A stretch of DNA of 64,000 bases from Diospyros lotus (GCF_014633365.1 NC_068350.1:10331922-10395921); one strand, 5' to 3'; counted from the first letter of the stretch, positions 46,164 through 61,100 are shown. Notes: generated by a model from the sequence alone, not told the origin. Translations and numbers: made by a program.

Positions 46164-47890
46164 CCCTCACCCAACGACCATGGTTGTCTCCTCTCTCCTC
46201 TCCCTCATTCCCATAGCCGCCTCCAACAATTGCTCGTCGTCACCTTCCTATCTTTGTCATTGGCCTCGCGCTACCTCACATTTCGCATATCGACCATCGT
46301 TAACAGTGGTCGGCACGAGGCAACAAGGAGACGATGATGATAAGATGGTGGTGACAGGCGATTATTGGAGACAGCCATGGGAAAGGAGGAGAGAAAAAGC
46401 GACAAGTCGCTAGGTGAGGGGAAAGAGAGGAAGAAGAGGAAATGGTGTTTTGCAATAGCATTTTTCATTATTGAAAAATAAGACCTATTACCTAAAAATA
46501 GACGTGTCTCCTAAGAGATGGTAGGCCTTCACATTTGTTTTGGTTCTCGTCATCACTCAAATAAAATAACTCACAAAAAAGATCCAAAAAACCAAGAGTC
46601 TCTACGAAAGATCATGAGTAGGAGAGTATGTAAGAGACTTGCAAAGAAAATCTTTGAATGGTCTAAAGAAACTTGAAGAATTCACTCAGGTGGAAAGTGA
46701 AAATGTGAAAATAATAGAGGTACCTTCTATAGGGAGACCCCAAGAGCTGAAACTACAAAAGGCGCTACAATATAGGTTACCCGATAAGAAGTCTTCGAGA
46801 AACCATAGCTATTGGATTAACTAAAGAAAATGAGAGTCAATGTGGGAAAATTCCACCAAGAAACATACAACCAGTAAAAAATAGTCACTCAAGGATGACA
46901 AATTAACAAGTTAATACTCATCATTCCAAAGAGATCTTAAGAAAAGAGTAGGGAGTAATTGATGTGCACAAAGACCTAGGTTCATTTACGAAGTCCACAA
47001 GGATTAAGTTCGGAAGGTAAGAATGAAGCATAAGAAATAAATAAATGAGAAAGTCCCACAAAAAAGGCCTGAGAAACCCTCTTGGATAAAAGATCCCTGA
47101 GAAAACCTCTTGGTTGACTCCTACAAGGGAGGACCAAAAAGCTCTGGAATAGTACAAAAGGTCTCTTGAAGAGTCTTCCACGGGGCGTTCTCATGACAAA
47201 GAGGTGCAAGCAGCATATCTATGAGACCTCCTTCAAAAATTGTGTAATAGATAAAGATTAACAAGACTAGTACCAATCCCAAAAATTTAAAAATCTTTAC
47301 CACTTCCTACCTACCCCAACTATAAATAGAGAACTCATTTTTCCAAGTAACCTACTTTGACCTATTCAATAGTTTTACAATTCTAACTAAGAATATAATT
47401 TAAGTATTAGAGTGATTGCATAAGGAATGCCACATGCCCTTTAATCCTTCTCTATTTTGCAAAATCTTTTGACAAATAAATTTATTATTATGTTCAAGCA
47501 ATAATCTTGATACTTGGTCTCAAAAAATAATAAAATTATATATTTTTCTTAATTTAAAAAAATACTTTGACAAAAGCATTAAATTTTTTGGCATAAATTT
47601 ACTAAAATTGAATATTATAGATATATAATTTCAGTGTCCCATGGTTTCCGTAACATTTTTATATAAAAGTTAATAATATATTTTCTTTCTGCTGGAAACT
47701 ACGTGACAGTATCATAAATGATTTGACGAAGCAGCACCCAATTACTCAAAATTGTAATAATGTTAAACACGCCGACGTTGATATTCTTATGTGTATAAAA
47801 TTCATCACGAGCATCCAACTGGCCTTAGAATTGACAGTTTGCTGATTTTCGGCTGAAAGAAACAGCCATTATCAAATATTCTAAGCGGCC
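46164..47890. other. Intergenic region upstream of the reductase gene
   Basis: 46164-46500 is CT-rich, then GGAGAAAG-rich, with a short open frame that begins inside the neighbouring LTR and is therefore not a gene. 46540-47300 holds no recognisable coding sequence. Short repeats such as CTCTTGG...GATCCCTGAGAAAACCTCTTGG occur near 47080-47115. A TATA-like CTATAAATAGAG at about 47320 could be an old LTR promoter or chance. From 47400 the sequence is AT-rich and is probably the promoter side of the reductase gene. Confidence 0.5.
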
Positions 47891-47897
47891 TATAAAG
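47891..47897 (+). promoter_or_regulatory. TATA box of the tropinone-reductase-like gene
   Basis: TATAAAG lies 76 bp upstream of the ATG at 47967 and after AAGCGGCC. This leaves a leader of roughly 40-50 nucleotides, which is typical for plant genes. Confidence 0.65.
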
Positions 47898-47966
47898 AGT
47901 GAAGCTCCAACCCAAACACTTCAATTGAGCGGAAGAAAAGAAGCTGAAGAGACAAAAAAACAGAGA

Positions 47967-49849
<1,883 letters not shown>

Positions 49850-50814
49850 AGATATGAGAGTTGCAACGTTGTCTCGCCCTCCATTTGGTATTAAGTTTTG
49901 AAATAGTGACACAAAAGGCAGAGCCAGAAGTTTATGTTAGGTGGTAGTGCTCGTCTATCCCAAGATTTAAACTTTGAATGTAACATATATGTGTTGCATT
50001 TGATGGGCTTTTGTTTTTCTCAACTTGGTTCAAATTCTGCCTTACCCTAGTTAAAGGTAGATCAAAAATTATTAACGATGGAACACGAGTGATAACGCGT
50101 AATCTAAAAAAAAAAATTATTGAAGAGGTAGAGGTCCAAAAGGTAATTCTCTAAACAAATTTAATTGGGATATATATATTATTATTTTATACTTATTTAT
50201 TATGGGTTGAATAAGTTATATAGGTTAGGAGAATTATAAACAAGTGATACGATTAAGCCGTTTAATAATCATATCAATTTTATATTTATGCTCAACATAT
50301 TGTGTCCATCTTAGAATATTTGTGTGAATCCCTTTCGACTTGAGCCCATTTATTTATCTCAAATTCAAACTCATTAATTTTGTTACAATTTTTTAGCCAT
50401 TTTCCGTCTCTTACACAATTATCTCCTCTAATTTTACCCTTACCCAATGCCTACTGCCTAAACTTGACTCATTGAGCACATTATCAATTATGTACTTAAG
50501 AAATTTTTATTTATTTATTGGTCAATAGAAAGTGGTAAATGGTCTGAATTCCTAAGTTTAAATTCATTTCCTGTATAGTCATTGTAGATCAAATTTAGAT
50601 TTATCTCTCTTACCAAAAATCGTAAGACCAAGCAACAGTCATTGTGGATCAAATTTAGATTTATCTCTCTTACCAAAAATTGTAAGACCAAGCAACGGAG
50701 GCCCCATAAAAAAAAAACATCCCAAGATATTTTTATTTATTTATTTTCTCCCTTACTCAACTGGCCCAAGTTGTATTTCCAACTTTTCATAGTCAGTTTG
50801 GGCTGAAAACTACT
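49850..50814. other. 3' flank of the reductase gene and intergenic DNA
   Basis: The 3' UTR of the reductase should lie in the first few hundred bases; I see no clear AATAAA close to the stop. The rest is AT-rich non-coding sequence with a poly(A) run at about 50107 and a 60-bp tandem duplication at 50577-50696. No further gene is visible. Confidence 0.55.
50577..50696. repeat. 60-bp tandem duplication
   Basis: Two adjacent 60-bp copies, 50577-50636 and 50637-50696, start AGTCATTGT(A/G)GATCAAATTT and end GACCAAGCAAC. They differ at very few positions, so the duplication is recent. Confidence 0.95.
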
Positions 50815-52130
50815 TTCCCTGTGTTTCAATGTTTGGGAGCAAGAAAAGCTAGAAGTCAATTGAAAATACATTTTAGTCAACAGAAAACAACGTTACTTAT
50901 GCTATACAAAATTGTGAAAAATGACTTCCCTCAACAAAAGCCAAAAGGGGAAGTCAGATTTTTGAAACCTTTACTCAACTTCTATCTACCTCACTGCTCG
51001 CTCTCTTGCATCGCCATTTGCCTTCTGTCACTATTGCCATTTACCTCGCCGTTGCAGTTTTGTGTCGTCTGCCGCACCATCACTGTTTGACTCTCTCTCT
51101 CTCTCTCTGGCACTCTCTCTGTTTGGTCTCTCTTCGGCCACCAAGCAATAAGTCATGACCACCACAGCAAACGATAAGCTGTTGTTTCAATTCCATCATT
51201 TGTTTTATTATGGGTTTGATTTTCTTAATCATGAAAAATATTTAAATAAAAAAATAAAAATATACAATAAGATAACACTTGTTACAAGAAAGGATACACT
51301 AATTTAAAATTTTGTCAAGTCATTTAATGATATCAACTTTGATGAGATCCTAAAAATTCTCTACTCTATTAGATGATGACGACAACATAGAGGAGATATA
51401 TATAAAAAAATAAAAAAGACATCATCATCTAATGTACCTTCTAGAAAAAGGCATCACAGAAAGAGAGGTCGCAACTTTAAAGACACAATTGCTTCAATAT
51501 TTGTAGCAAAAAATAAAGAAATGTCCATTGTTATTCAAAAGCTAAACAAACATCAACTTGAAGTTGATATTCTATTTGAAATGGTGACGAAGGTAGAAGA
51601 TTTTCATGAAGTTACCCTCTTATCTTTGATTACTTAGCTAAGAATAAAAAACTGCAAAAGCATTTTTAAGCAAGAGTAATTGACTAAAGAAACTTTGAAT
51701 ACAAAACCTTATCAAAGACATGATTGATTAAGATTGGCATCATAAAAAGTCAATATTGTTAATCGCGTTACTTGAATCTAAAACTTAAATTAGTACTTTA
51801 TAACTTGTTTTTTTTATTAGAATTAAGTATCCAAAACTTATAGTATTATAGAACTTATGATTATCGGCAAACTTGTTTATGATATTATAATGTTTTGATT
51901 TTTATTGTTATTTTGTGTTTATTATTCTTTTTAATCTTTATGTTATAATTTGATAATAAAAATATATTGTAATTTTCTAAGTCACATCCAAAAACTAAAA
52001 ATAGTTTTTCAACAAAATTTTCAACTTATAGCCAAATAACAAAAAAATACATTTTAAATTATTTTTGTTCAAAAAATTATTTTTTTATAAGAAAACACTT
52101 TCTCACAAATAAACGAAACCTTAACTCTAA
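50815..52130. other. Possible non-autonomous DNA transposon remnant
   Basis: The left part reads GTGTTTCAATGTTTGGGAGC (50821-50840). The right part, on the other strand, reads GGTTTCGTTTATTTGTGAG (ending near 52122). The two are loosely similar to each other and to termini of Harbinger/Tourist-type elements. Between them is a CT microsatellite (about 51090-51110), AT-rich sequence and the small open remnant at 51413-51637. The inverted repeat is poor and the target duplication unclear, so this is only a suggestion. Confidence 0.3.
51413..51637 (+). pseudogene. Short coding remnant, possibly of a Myb/SANT-like transposon protein
   Basis: A frame of 74 codons without a start reads KKTSSSNVPSRKRHHRKRG, then TIASIFVAKNKEMSIVIQKL and a leucine-rich end before TAG. 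A basic stretch followed by a helical segment of this kind resembles the C-terminal half of Myb/SANT-like proteins in Harbinger elements. No catalytic motif is present. It could equally be chance or an exon of something I do not recognise. Confidence 0.25.
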
Positions 52131-53042
52131 TAGAGGGTACGTAATAGAAATAGAGTTTTATATTTGCATTGGACTAGGCTTCTATGTCCAATTTTAAAGC
52201 CCGTAAATAACCCAAATAAAAGCCGAATTCCTCCCAAGATAATTAAAATTCAAGGCCTACCATCAAAGCCCAAATTTTATTATTTCTCCACTCTGCGTCC
52301 GAAGAATTTTAATGAAAACAAAAGGCCCATTTTTATTCCCTCTTCTACTGCACAGCTCAAATACTAAATTCAATTAACCAACAAATAATACCAACCCCAT
52401 TTTTTATTGAGTTAATATTTCTCTAGATTTTCTCATTAAAGCATAAAAATGACCCCTTCTTTGTATTTCTATTCTTGCTTCTCTTAAAGAGTTATATGCT
52501 GACAACTTTTGGATTAGTCTTTAAATCATCAAAAACTCCCATATTTTTCTACAAACCCACCGATGATTTAGTTCCATAAGAGGTAGCAATAGTAATGCAA
52601 TGGGTTTAGACCAGAGGCCAAGTGGTGTTGGTCCCTTATGATGGATGACTCTCAAATTTTACTGTTTGTCTGTGTAAACTAGAGATGGAGCTTTGTAGCT
52701 TTAAGTAGTATTGAATTATTGATTGATTTGTTTGGAAGGTCTTTCATTGGAGTTCCCTGAATAACTTTGTTCTACCACCTCCACCTGTGATGAAATATAA
52801 TAAAATGTGAATAATTATTGAGCAAAGAATAATTGAAAATCTATGGCTAATTATGAATCCAATAAAAAAAATAGTATTTTATTTAACAACGGAAATAATC
52901 AGTCACTAAAATGTGTTGGAAAATTAGACTAAATCAACCAATGAAAACCCAACTCATCATCTCCATCCCCATCCTCATCCTCCACACCCTGCCCCATTCT
53001 TCTCCTCCTCTCTAGTTCACACTTTTACAGTAAACAACTGGT
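52131..53042. other. Intergenic region, nothing recognisable
   Basis: AT-rich single-copy-looking sequence. No repeat ends, no long open frame and no RNA gene seen. A CCATCCCCATCCTCATCC-like CT-rich stretch is at about 52963-52995. Confidence 0.5.
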
Positions 53043-53330
53043 TTTTTTTGGTTTTTTTTTTTTTTTTGAAAGATAAATGAAATTGCAAATAAAATGCCAA
53101 CATATTAAGGGAAAACTCCTCCCACCAAAGGAAGCATCACAATTTAGAAAATAGAATCAAGAATCATCAAAATAAATAGGCAAAATAAGAAATAAAAAAA
53201 TAAACTCCTAACTCTAACCAAGTAGACTCATCACTAAGACATGAACAAATTTTGAGCATTTTAAAGCCAAAGTCGAGCAACCCATGTAGAGCATTTAAAG
53301 CCAAAATAGAGTTATCCAGCTGCAAGCATT
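53043..53330 (-). mobile_element. Possible 3' end of a LINE-type retroposon
   Basis: A long T-run (about 53043-53067) followed by GAAAGATAAATGAAATTGC looks like the poly(A) tail and 3' end of a non-LTR retroposon on the minus strand. AGCATTTTAAAGCCAAAGTCGAG and a similar GAGCATTTAAAGCCAAAATAGAG repeat at 53256-53312. No reverse transcriptase is visible before the CACTA end at 53331, so this is a short truncated copy at best. Confidence 0.35.
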
Positions 53331-53614
53331 CACTACAAGAAAAGGATAATTGGCGACTACTTTTAGTGGGGGTCGAAGAAAATAGTTTTTAGTGACAGCC
53401 ATATGTTATCCTCCACTAAAAGGAAATTATTAGTGACAATCAAAAATGTCTTCTACTAAATTCTATTTTTTAGTGACATTCACCACAAACTCCTTCACTA
53501 TTTGGTACTTTTAGTGGAAATAAGTGAAAAACCTCCACTAATGGTCACATTTTAGTTGGAGCCACAGTGTGGCCTTCATTAATTGATCTTCTTAGTGGCA
53601 ACCAGCACCAGTTA
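53331..53614. repeat. CACTA-2 terminal and subterminal repeats, left segment
   Basis: The terminal CACTACAAGAAAAGG is followed by short alternating motifs (TTTTAGTGGGGGTCG, TTTTTAGTGACAGCC, CCTCCACTAAAAGG, TTAGTGACAATC). It ends with a unit beginning TAATGGTCACATTTTAGTTG at about 53538, which recurs at 62315, 62438 and 62518. Confidence 0.85.
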
Positions 53615-54316
53615 TGTTGGGTTTTTGGGTCTCTTCCTATGGAGAGAAGCCCAAAATTTATTTGGCCCATGAGCAAGAAGCCCAAGGCCCTTAAGGCTTT
53701 TCTAAAATTTTAGTATAAAAGGAGAAGGGTATGTGTGTGCAGCAATTTTTAACAAAAAGTGGAGAGTTGGAGAAAGGTTATAAAAAATGAGTTGGAGAAG
53801 GGTGTGTGTGTGCAACAATTTTTAACAAAAAGATGAAAGTTGGAGAAGAGATGCGTAGAGTGTACAAGTTTGATCAAGTGATCAATTGAAGCATCATATG
53901 TGGTCTGATTTTGCTGATTTTTGGTCAGTTTGTAGAAGACATGGTTCTTCATTCTGAACGGTCGGCTTAACATTTTGAGGTTTGAAGTTTCGATTATTGG
54001 TGTCCGAACAGAGGGTTTATTGTCTAAAATTTTCTAGGTTGAAAAATAGCGAACAATTTTTTATCATATGTAGATTGAAAGGTCATCCGTGGTCTGATTG
54101 GGCTGATTTTTGGTCAGCAAACAGAGGACATCTAGAACTTCAAACTGATGGTTGGATCATTTATTTGAGCTCTGTAACTCTAGTTTTGCACTCTGAAACA
54201 ACAACCTAATTTCGATGATATCTCTATAGTCTCTCTTTTGTGTTATGCTCTGAAGTTGTTCATGATAACTAGCTGATTTGAGGTTGTGTACATGCTACTG
54301 CTGCTGAACAATCACT
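53615..54316 (+). repeat. 5' LTR of the nested copia, shortened at its 3' end
   Basis: It begins TGTTGGGTTTTTGGGTCTC and carries a TATA box TATAAAAGG at 53714-53722. It contains two related blocks about 230 bp apart around GTGGTCTGATT(T/G)(T/G)GCTGATTTTTGG. Compared with 61427-62275 it lacks the last ~210 bp: both share TGAACAATCACTT, after which this copy goes straight to the primer site. The 3' LTR continues to CCCATCA. The missing piece was probably deleted after insertion between short TCA repeats. Confidence 0.85.
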
Positions 54317-54319
54317 TGT

Positions 54320-54331
54320 GGTATTAGAGCT
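54320..54331 (+). promoter_or_regulatory. Primer-binding site of the nested copia
   Basis: TGGTATTAGAGC matches the initiator-tRNA-Met complement TGGTATCAGAGC except for one C-to-T change. Confidence 0.85.
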
Positions 54332-54358
54332 AGGTTGTGTGTTTGATTTGATTGAATT

Positions 54359-57300
54359 ATGGAAGTGAATACAAATAAGATAATTTATCTTAATAGTTCA
54401 AAGTATCATATCTGAAAGAGTAAGATGAAAGATCTTTTATTTGTGAAAAAGTTGCACGTGCTAGTTTTTGCTACTGAAAAACCAATGTCTAAATCAGACG
54501 AAGATTGGGAGTTTGAGCATCAGCAGGTATGTGGTTTCATTTGGAAATTTTTTGATGATAATGTTTGTAATCACATTTGTAATGAAAAACATGCAAGAAC
54601 ATTATGGACTAAGCTAGAAACCTTATATGCTTCAAAGAGTGGTAATAACAAGCTCTACTTGTTGAAAAAGATGATGTAGTTGAAATACAGAAAAGGAAAT
54701 TCAATGGCTAATTATTTGAATGAATTTCAAGGTGTTATAAATCAATTATCTACTACGAGTGTCAACTTTGATGATAAAGTGATGGGACTTTGGTTACTTG
54801 CTACACTACTAGATTCTTGGGAGACCTTTAGGGTTTCACTTACTAATTATACCCCCCAATGGTGTTATGTCCATGGAATTAGTCAAGGGTGGTGTTCTTA
54901 ACGAGGAGATGAGAAGAAAATCTCAAGGCTCGTCAACACAATCTAAAGTTTCGTTCACTAAAAAGAGGGGGAGAGACAAATACAAAGGTAAGAATGGTAG
55001 AGATAAAAGCCAAAGCAAGTCTAGATCTAGATACCAGAATGTTGAGTGTCATCATTGTGGTAAGAAAGGCCATATTATGCAGCATTGTTACCAATAGCGA
55101 AGAGAGAATATGGCTAGTAGTGAGAAACAAGATAAGAACGATCATGACAATAATAATCGTGTTAATGCTACGACCACTAATGATCTTCTTGTTGTTTATG
55201 ATGATGATGTGATCACTCTTACTAGTTATGAGACTAATTGGGTGATAGACAGCGATGCTTCACTTCATGTGACATCACAAAAGGAATTCTTCACATCTTA
55301 TACTTCTAGTGACTTTGGGACACTGAAGATAGGTAATGAAGGGTTGGCTCGAATAGTTGGCATTGGCGATGTTTGCTTGGAAACAAGTAATGGAACAAGA
55401 TTAATGCTTAGCGATGTTAGGCATGCTCCAGATATGCATTTGAATTTGATTTCAGCCAATAAGCTTAATGATAAAAGGTATTGGAATATCTTTAGTGAGA
55501 GAAAATGGAAGCTCACTAAAGGCTCCCTTGTTATAGCTCAAGGAAACAAATACTCCAATTTGTATATGATGCAAGCATCTATATCTAAGGGAGGAGTGAA
55601 TGTGGCAGAAAATGAAAGTTCAATTGAATTATGGCATAGGAAGCTTAGTTATATGAGTGAAAAATGGCTTAACTGTTTGGTAAGAAAGAAGTTGCTTCCT
55701 GAAACTACAAGTGGAATGTTGAAGAGATGTGCTCATTGTCTAGCAGGAAAGCAAAATAGAATTTCATTTCATAAGCATCATCCTTGAGAAAAGTCGATGT
55801 TCTTGAGTTAGGGCATTTTGATGTTTCTGGTCCTTTAAAGATAAGGTCACTTGGTGGTGCACTTTATTTTGTAACATTCATTGATGATCATTCAAGAAAA
55901 GGTGTAGGTATATACTTTGAAAACAAAAGACCAAGTACTTGATGTGTTTAAGCAGTTTCATGCATTGGTTGAAAGACAAACAGAGAAGATTCAGAAAAAA
56001 TTGAAGTGTATTCTAACTGATAATGGCGGTGAATATAGAGGGCAATCTGAAGAATACTGTCAGCAACAAGGCATTAGACATAAGAAAACTCTACTTAAGA
56101 CTCCTCAGTTGAATAGTTTGGCTGAAAGAATGAATAGGACATTAGTTGAGAAGGTCAGATGTCTACTTGTAGAAACAAAGCTGCCAAAATCCTTTTGGGG
56201 TGAAGCTTTGTCCACAGTGGCACATGTAATTAACATATCTTCTAATGTTCCTCTACATGGTGATGTTCCAAATAGATTCTCATTTGGTAAGGATATCTCT
56301 TATGATCACTTGCGTGTTTTTGGTTGTAAGGTTTTGTGTATATTCCCAAGGATGAGAGATCAAAACTAAATGCTAAAACTCGACAATGTATTTTTCTTGG
56401 CTATGGACAAGATGAGCTTGGGTATAGATTATATGATCATGTGGAGAAGAAACTCCTTAGAAGTAGAGATGCGGTATTCTTTGAGGATCAAACAATTGAA
56501 GACATTGAGAAGGAAACCTCTCAAGATAATGATAGTTCCATTGATTTAGATCATTTAATAATGTGCCTAGTCCTATTAAGGATAATGCTCAGGTCAAAGT
56601 TCAGAATAATGCCCATGATGGTCATTGAGGCCAAAATGACCAACACAATGGAAGACATTTTGATATTGGTGCAGATGAAGATGATGATGGTGATCAACCC
56701 CAAAAGGTTATGGTTCCTTTAGTTGCTCCACTTCGCAAGTCTACTAGAGATAAAAGACCTTCTACTCAATATCCTTCTTATGAGTATATGACATTGACTG
56801 AAGGGGAAGAACCTGAGTCTTATATAGAGGCAGTTGAAGGAGAACATAAGCAATAGTGGATTGATGAAATGAATAAAGAAATGAAGTCTTTACATGACAA
56901 CTCTACTTATGAGCTGGTTAAACTACCTAAAGGCAAGAGGGCTTTGAAAAATCGATGGATTTATAGGTTGAAGCAAAAGGAAAATACTTCGCTTCCACAA
57001 TATAAAGCCAGATTCGTCGTTAAAGGATACAATCAGAAAAGGGATTTGACTTTGAAGAGATTTTCTCTCCAGTTGTAAAAATGTCTTCCATTAGAGTTGT
57101 GTTAGGTATAGCTGCAACTCTAAACTTAGAGTTTGAGCAAATAGATGTTAAGACAACCTCTTTACATGGTGATTTGGAAGAAGAAGATATCTACATGAGC
57201 AACCAGAGGGTTTTAATGTAAAAGGAAAAGAAAACTATGCATGTAAGTTGAAAATGAGCTTATATGGTTTAAAGCAAGCGCCAAAACAATGGTATAAAAA

Positions 57301-58191
57301 ATTTGAGTCCGTTATGGAGAAGGAAGGCTACAAAAGGACGAACTCTAATCATTGTGCCTTTATGCAAAAAAAAAAAAATGACCATGATTTTATTATTTTA
57401 TTGCTCTATGTTGATGACATGCTTATTGTTGGCTGTAATGCTTCCAGGATTGACATATTGAAGCAAGCGTTGAGTAAGTCTTTTACAATGAAAAACTTGG
57501 GATTACATGTGATAGAAAAGAGAAAAAGTTATGGCTATCACAAGAGAAGTATATTGAGAAGTTCAAAGATTCAATATGGATAAAGCTAAAGTGGTAAGTA
57601 CTTATCTTGCTACTCACTTCAAGCTGAGTAAAGAGCAAAGCTGATCAATAGAAAAATAAAAGAAGGATATGCAACGAGTTTCGTATGCATCTATTGTTGG
57701 AAGCCTAATATATGCAATGGTATGTCCAAGACCAGATATAGCATATGTTGTTAGCACTGTCAGTAAGTTTCTTTCGAATCCAAGAAGGGAACATTGGAAT
57801 GCGATGAAATGGATCATGAGATATTTCTAAGGAACTAGTCATTTGAAACTTTGTTTTGGGAATGAGAAACCCATTCTAGTTGGCTCTACTAATTCTGATA
57901 TAGCTGGAGACATTGACACAAGAAAGTCTACTTCAGGATATTTGATCACTTTTGTGGGTGGAATGGCTTGGCAATTTAAATTGCAAAAGTGTGTTACACT
58001 TTCTACTACAGAGTCAGAATTCATTGCGATAACTAAAGTAGGAAAAGAGTTACTTTGGATGAAGAGACTTATGCAAGAACGTGGTTTTCAACAAGAAAGG
58101 TATGTCTTGTTTTGCGATAGTCAAAGTGCTATTTATCTTAGTAAGAATCCAACTTTTCATGCTTGATCAAAACATATTGAAGTAAGGTATC
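54359..58191 (+). pseudogene. Copia gag-pol polyprotein (inactive), up to the RNase H break
   Basis: From ATG at 54359: gag (MEVNTNKIIYLNSSKYHI, then KMKDLLFVKKLHVLVFATEK, then LWTKLETLYASKSGNNKLYL), zinc knuckle CHHCGKKGHIMQHC (about 55048-55092) and protease with WVIDSDASLHVTS (Asp-Ser-Asp in place of the usual Asp-Ser-Gly). A pre-integrase region (ELWHRKLSYMSEKW, CAHCLAGKQNR) precedes the integrase (HFDVSGP, LTDNGGEYRGQSEEYC, NSLAERMNRTL: Asp, Asp, Glu kept). RT follows with LKNRWIYRLKQKE, LYGLKQAPKQWYKKFE and LLYVDDMLIVG. RNase H has KSTSGYLITFVGGMAWQ, LSTTESEFIAITKVGKELLW and LFCDSQSAIYLSKNPTF. Stops follow YHI (TGG to TGA is likely) and KKMM. Several frame changes occur, for example near 54880, 55905, 57050 and 57190. 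Coding stops at 58191 where a solo LTR entered; the last ~55 codons are at 61256. Confidence 0.92.
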
Positions 58192-61100
58192 TGTAAGGGC
58201 CCACTTTCGAATATTCCCGCTAGCATAGGATATTCGAAAAGAGATCATCACAGAGATGATATAGAACAAACTGTAATAAAACAAATAACTCAATTCACTA
58301 TTAACTGCGGAAACTAAATTAAAGTTCAGTTACACTTGCAAGATCTCATGAGTTTGGGGCTCGAAAGCCATACATAATAATTAAGAGGCTCTAATGTTAA
58401 CTAACAAAATAACAATCATTTCATTTCAAACCTCACCAAAATGCTAAACAAGATCTTCAAGTTAGGATACGTCTCCGTACACCACTATCCCTGGGCCTTA
58501 GTCCCACTGGACTCACCCCCGAAAATAGCTTTCCCTTTATCTGGAATGGCAAGAAAGATCAAGTGAACCACAAGGCTCAACAAGTTTGAGAAGCAATGAA
58601 TGGCGAACAAGAATCAAGAATATGGTGACATCAAAAAGAGTAATCAAGAACTTGACAATTTTATACGAGATTTGTAATTTATGACTTTATCAATTTCAAT
58701 TTAAATACATCATGTCACCATATATTACTATGCAAATGTGCATATAAAATTAAGTATCAGAATCAAATCTCGTAGGCTCGCAAGCCATCAAATAACATAT
58801 GTCAAAGTACATTCGTGTAAATAAAAATTCACAAATAATATGGAGCCAACCTGTCAGGCTATGGCCACCTCGTCCCGCCCCGGGTGCTCTAGGGTACCAT
58901 TTTCCCTCCGCGCAAAATAATAGGTGCGCAAAGATAAATAATACGAAGTATCATAACATACACATACTGATCATGTACAAAACATATCATGCATTCCTTC
59001 CCACGTATATATAGATATCACGAAATTTCATCTCATAAATTATTGCCATGCTTATACAAATAATTTCTGCCCATCCCACAACACTTGGTAGTTTTTCACT
59101 CACATCAAGTATGCACACACTACAGTAATTTATTCAAGAATTCATCAAATCAATTACTAAGATTTACAATTTACTGGATGCATAACAAGTATTCATATAT
59201 ATATATATGTGTGTATACATATTTATACATATACTTGGAGTTATTAAAATTTAGGACATCACTGACAACATAAGATATTTTCTATTATAATTATATATAT
59301 ATATAAATGGGCCTTGAATATTTATATGAGTGGGCTTGAATATTTATATAAATGGGCTTTGAATATGTATATATAAATGCACTGCTATAGTTTATATGGA
59401 TTTGCTTGGAACATCCAGTGGCTTGGATGTGTATATATATATATATATAATTATAAATGGGTTTGATTGGAGCATCTAGTGGGTGCGTGAATGTGTTTAC
59501 ATATATGTATATTTTATTTACTTGGGTGCTTCAACTAATTGTATGTATATATATATACATGGCTTCCAAATGTGAACATGGGCTGGGCATGCGAACTGGG
59601 TGTGTGCATATATATGTATATATATATAAACATAATTAAAGGAAAACAAGAAAAAGGCTTTTGTAACAAAAATTTCCCTTTACAATGAGGGAGAATTATT
59701 TTATTTTTGAACATAATATAAGCTGATATCATATTTTCCATTGGATTTTAATGCCCCCACTTTCTCTCTCTACTGGTGCGCATATATATATATATATAGA
59801 CAAGTGGATGATCCAAATATGGCAGGGAGGGATTTAAATGAAACAGTAAGGGAGAGAAAGAGAGAGGCTACACTATCGTGCATATATGAACATATGTATG
59901 AGTGTATAAATGATGGGTTGGTTGGAACAAAAATAGGGCATTCAAAACGGGGTGATATATATATAAGTATAAGTGGGTGGTTGACTAGAATAGGGCATTC
60001 AAAGATAGTTAATCGGTTATGTATATGTGTATAGATTTATATGTGGGTCACTCAGCTAGGATAACAGTGGAGTTGATCGGGTACGTATATGTATAGAGAT
60101 ATATATGTGGGTCACTCAGTTGGGCCATCAATGGAGGCTGTTCGTATATGTATATATATAGATATAAAACTGGGTCACTCGGCTGGGCAACAATGGTTGT
60201 TCGTATATATGTATATATGTGGATTTTGTTTGGAACAGAACAAGATGGAGCTGGGCCATGCTCATATCTACTATATATATATATATATATGTATAACATT
60301 TACTTACCTCACAGACTCTTGTATTAAATAAAAGTAGGTCATTCCAGAAATAAACTCAGGAGTAAATCAAACCCCATTTCGACACATCAAGGGACAGCAA
60401 GAAGCTTAAGAGAAATTTCAAAAGAAAAACAAGGATGCTATAACAAGAGGAAGAAAAAGAAGAATTTACTCACAGAGGCAGGAAAATGGATATGTGTGTG
60501 TGTGTGTGTGTACATTTACAATCGTCTAAGCAACGAACAATCGCTCAAGAAGAGATAAAGTATACAAGGATTACAGAATGTGAATGAGAAGGCAGAAAGA
60601 ACTTGCCTGAGGTTGACTGAGCCTTCTCTTTGTTGAGCTTCAATGGCAGAGAAAGATATACAGATGAGATGATACCACAAGGAGGAGAAAATGAAGTATA
60701 AGAAGAACACATGGGGGGTGAGGAAAAAAGAGTAATCGAACAGTGGAGAGGCAAAAGGGATTAGGCCATTGCACTGAAATGGAAACACACACACTGCGTG
60801 TAAGAAAATGGTGGCTATGGCACCAAGTCTTCATGCCAGCCTTACTCAATTGCCCCTACCTTTTTTGATAACAGACCAGCTTTTTAGGGCATTTTTGGTA
60901 TTTGACACATATCCTTATTTTAAATTTTTCTTTTTTTCTTATTCACATAAAAATTTAAATTCCTTTACCATTGGGACCAAGCCCAACCCAACAACTATAT
61001 AGCCCACCTGATAAACCCATGGACTTATTAACTAATTAACTGAATCCCATTTCATTATTTCCAGTTCTATTAAAAATTATATCCATATACTTATTTTCTC

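Noticed and set aside
45928..46413. 161-codon open frame
   Set aside because: It starts inside the outer solo LTR and crosses its end and target duplication, so it is not a host gene, and no family is recognisable.
47925..47966. N-terminal extension of the reductase
   Set aside because: The upstream start would be TTG. ATG at 47967 fits the family length and the TATA-to-start distance.
54359..58191. Integrated plant pararetrovirus
   Set aside because: Domain order is integrase before RT, with LTRs, primer site and target duplication. That is a copia retrotransposon; no movement or coat protein is seen.
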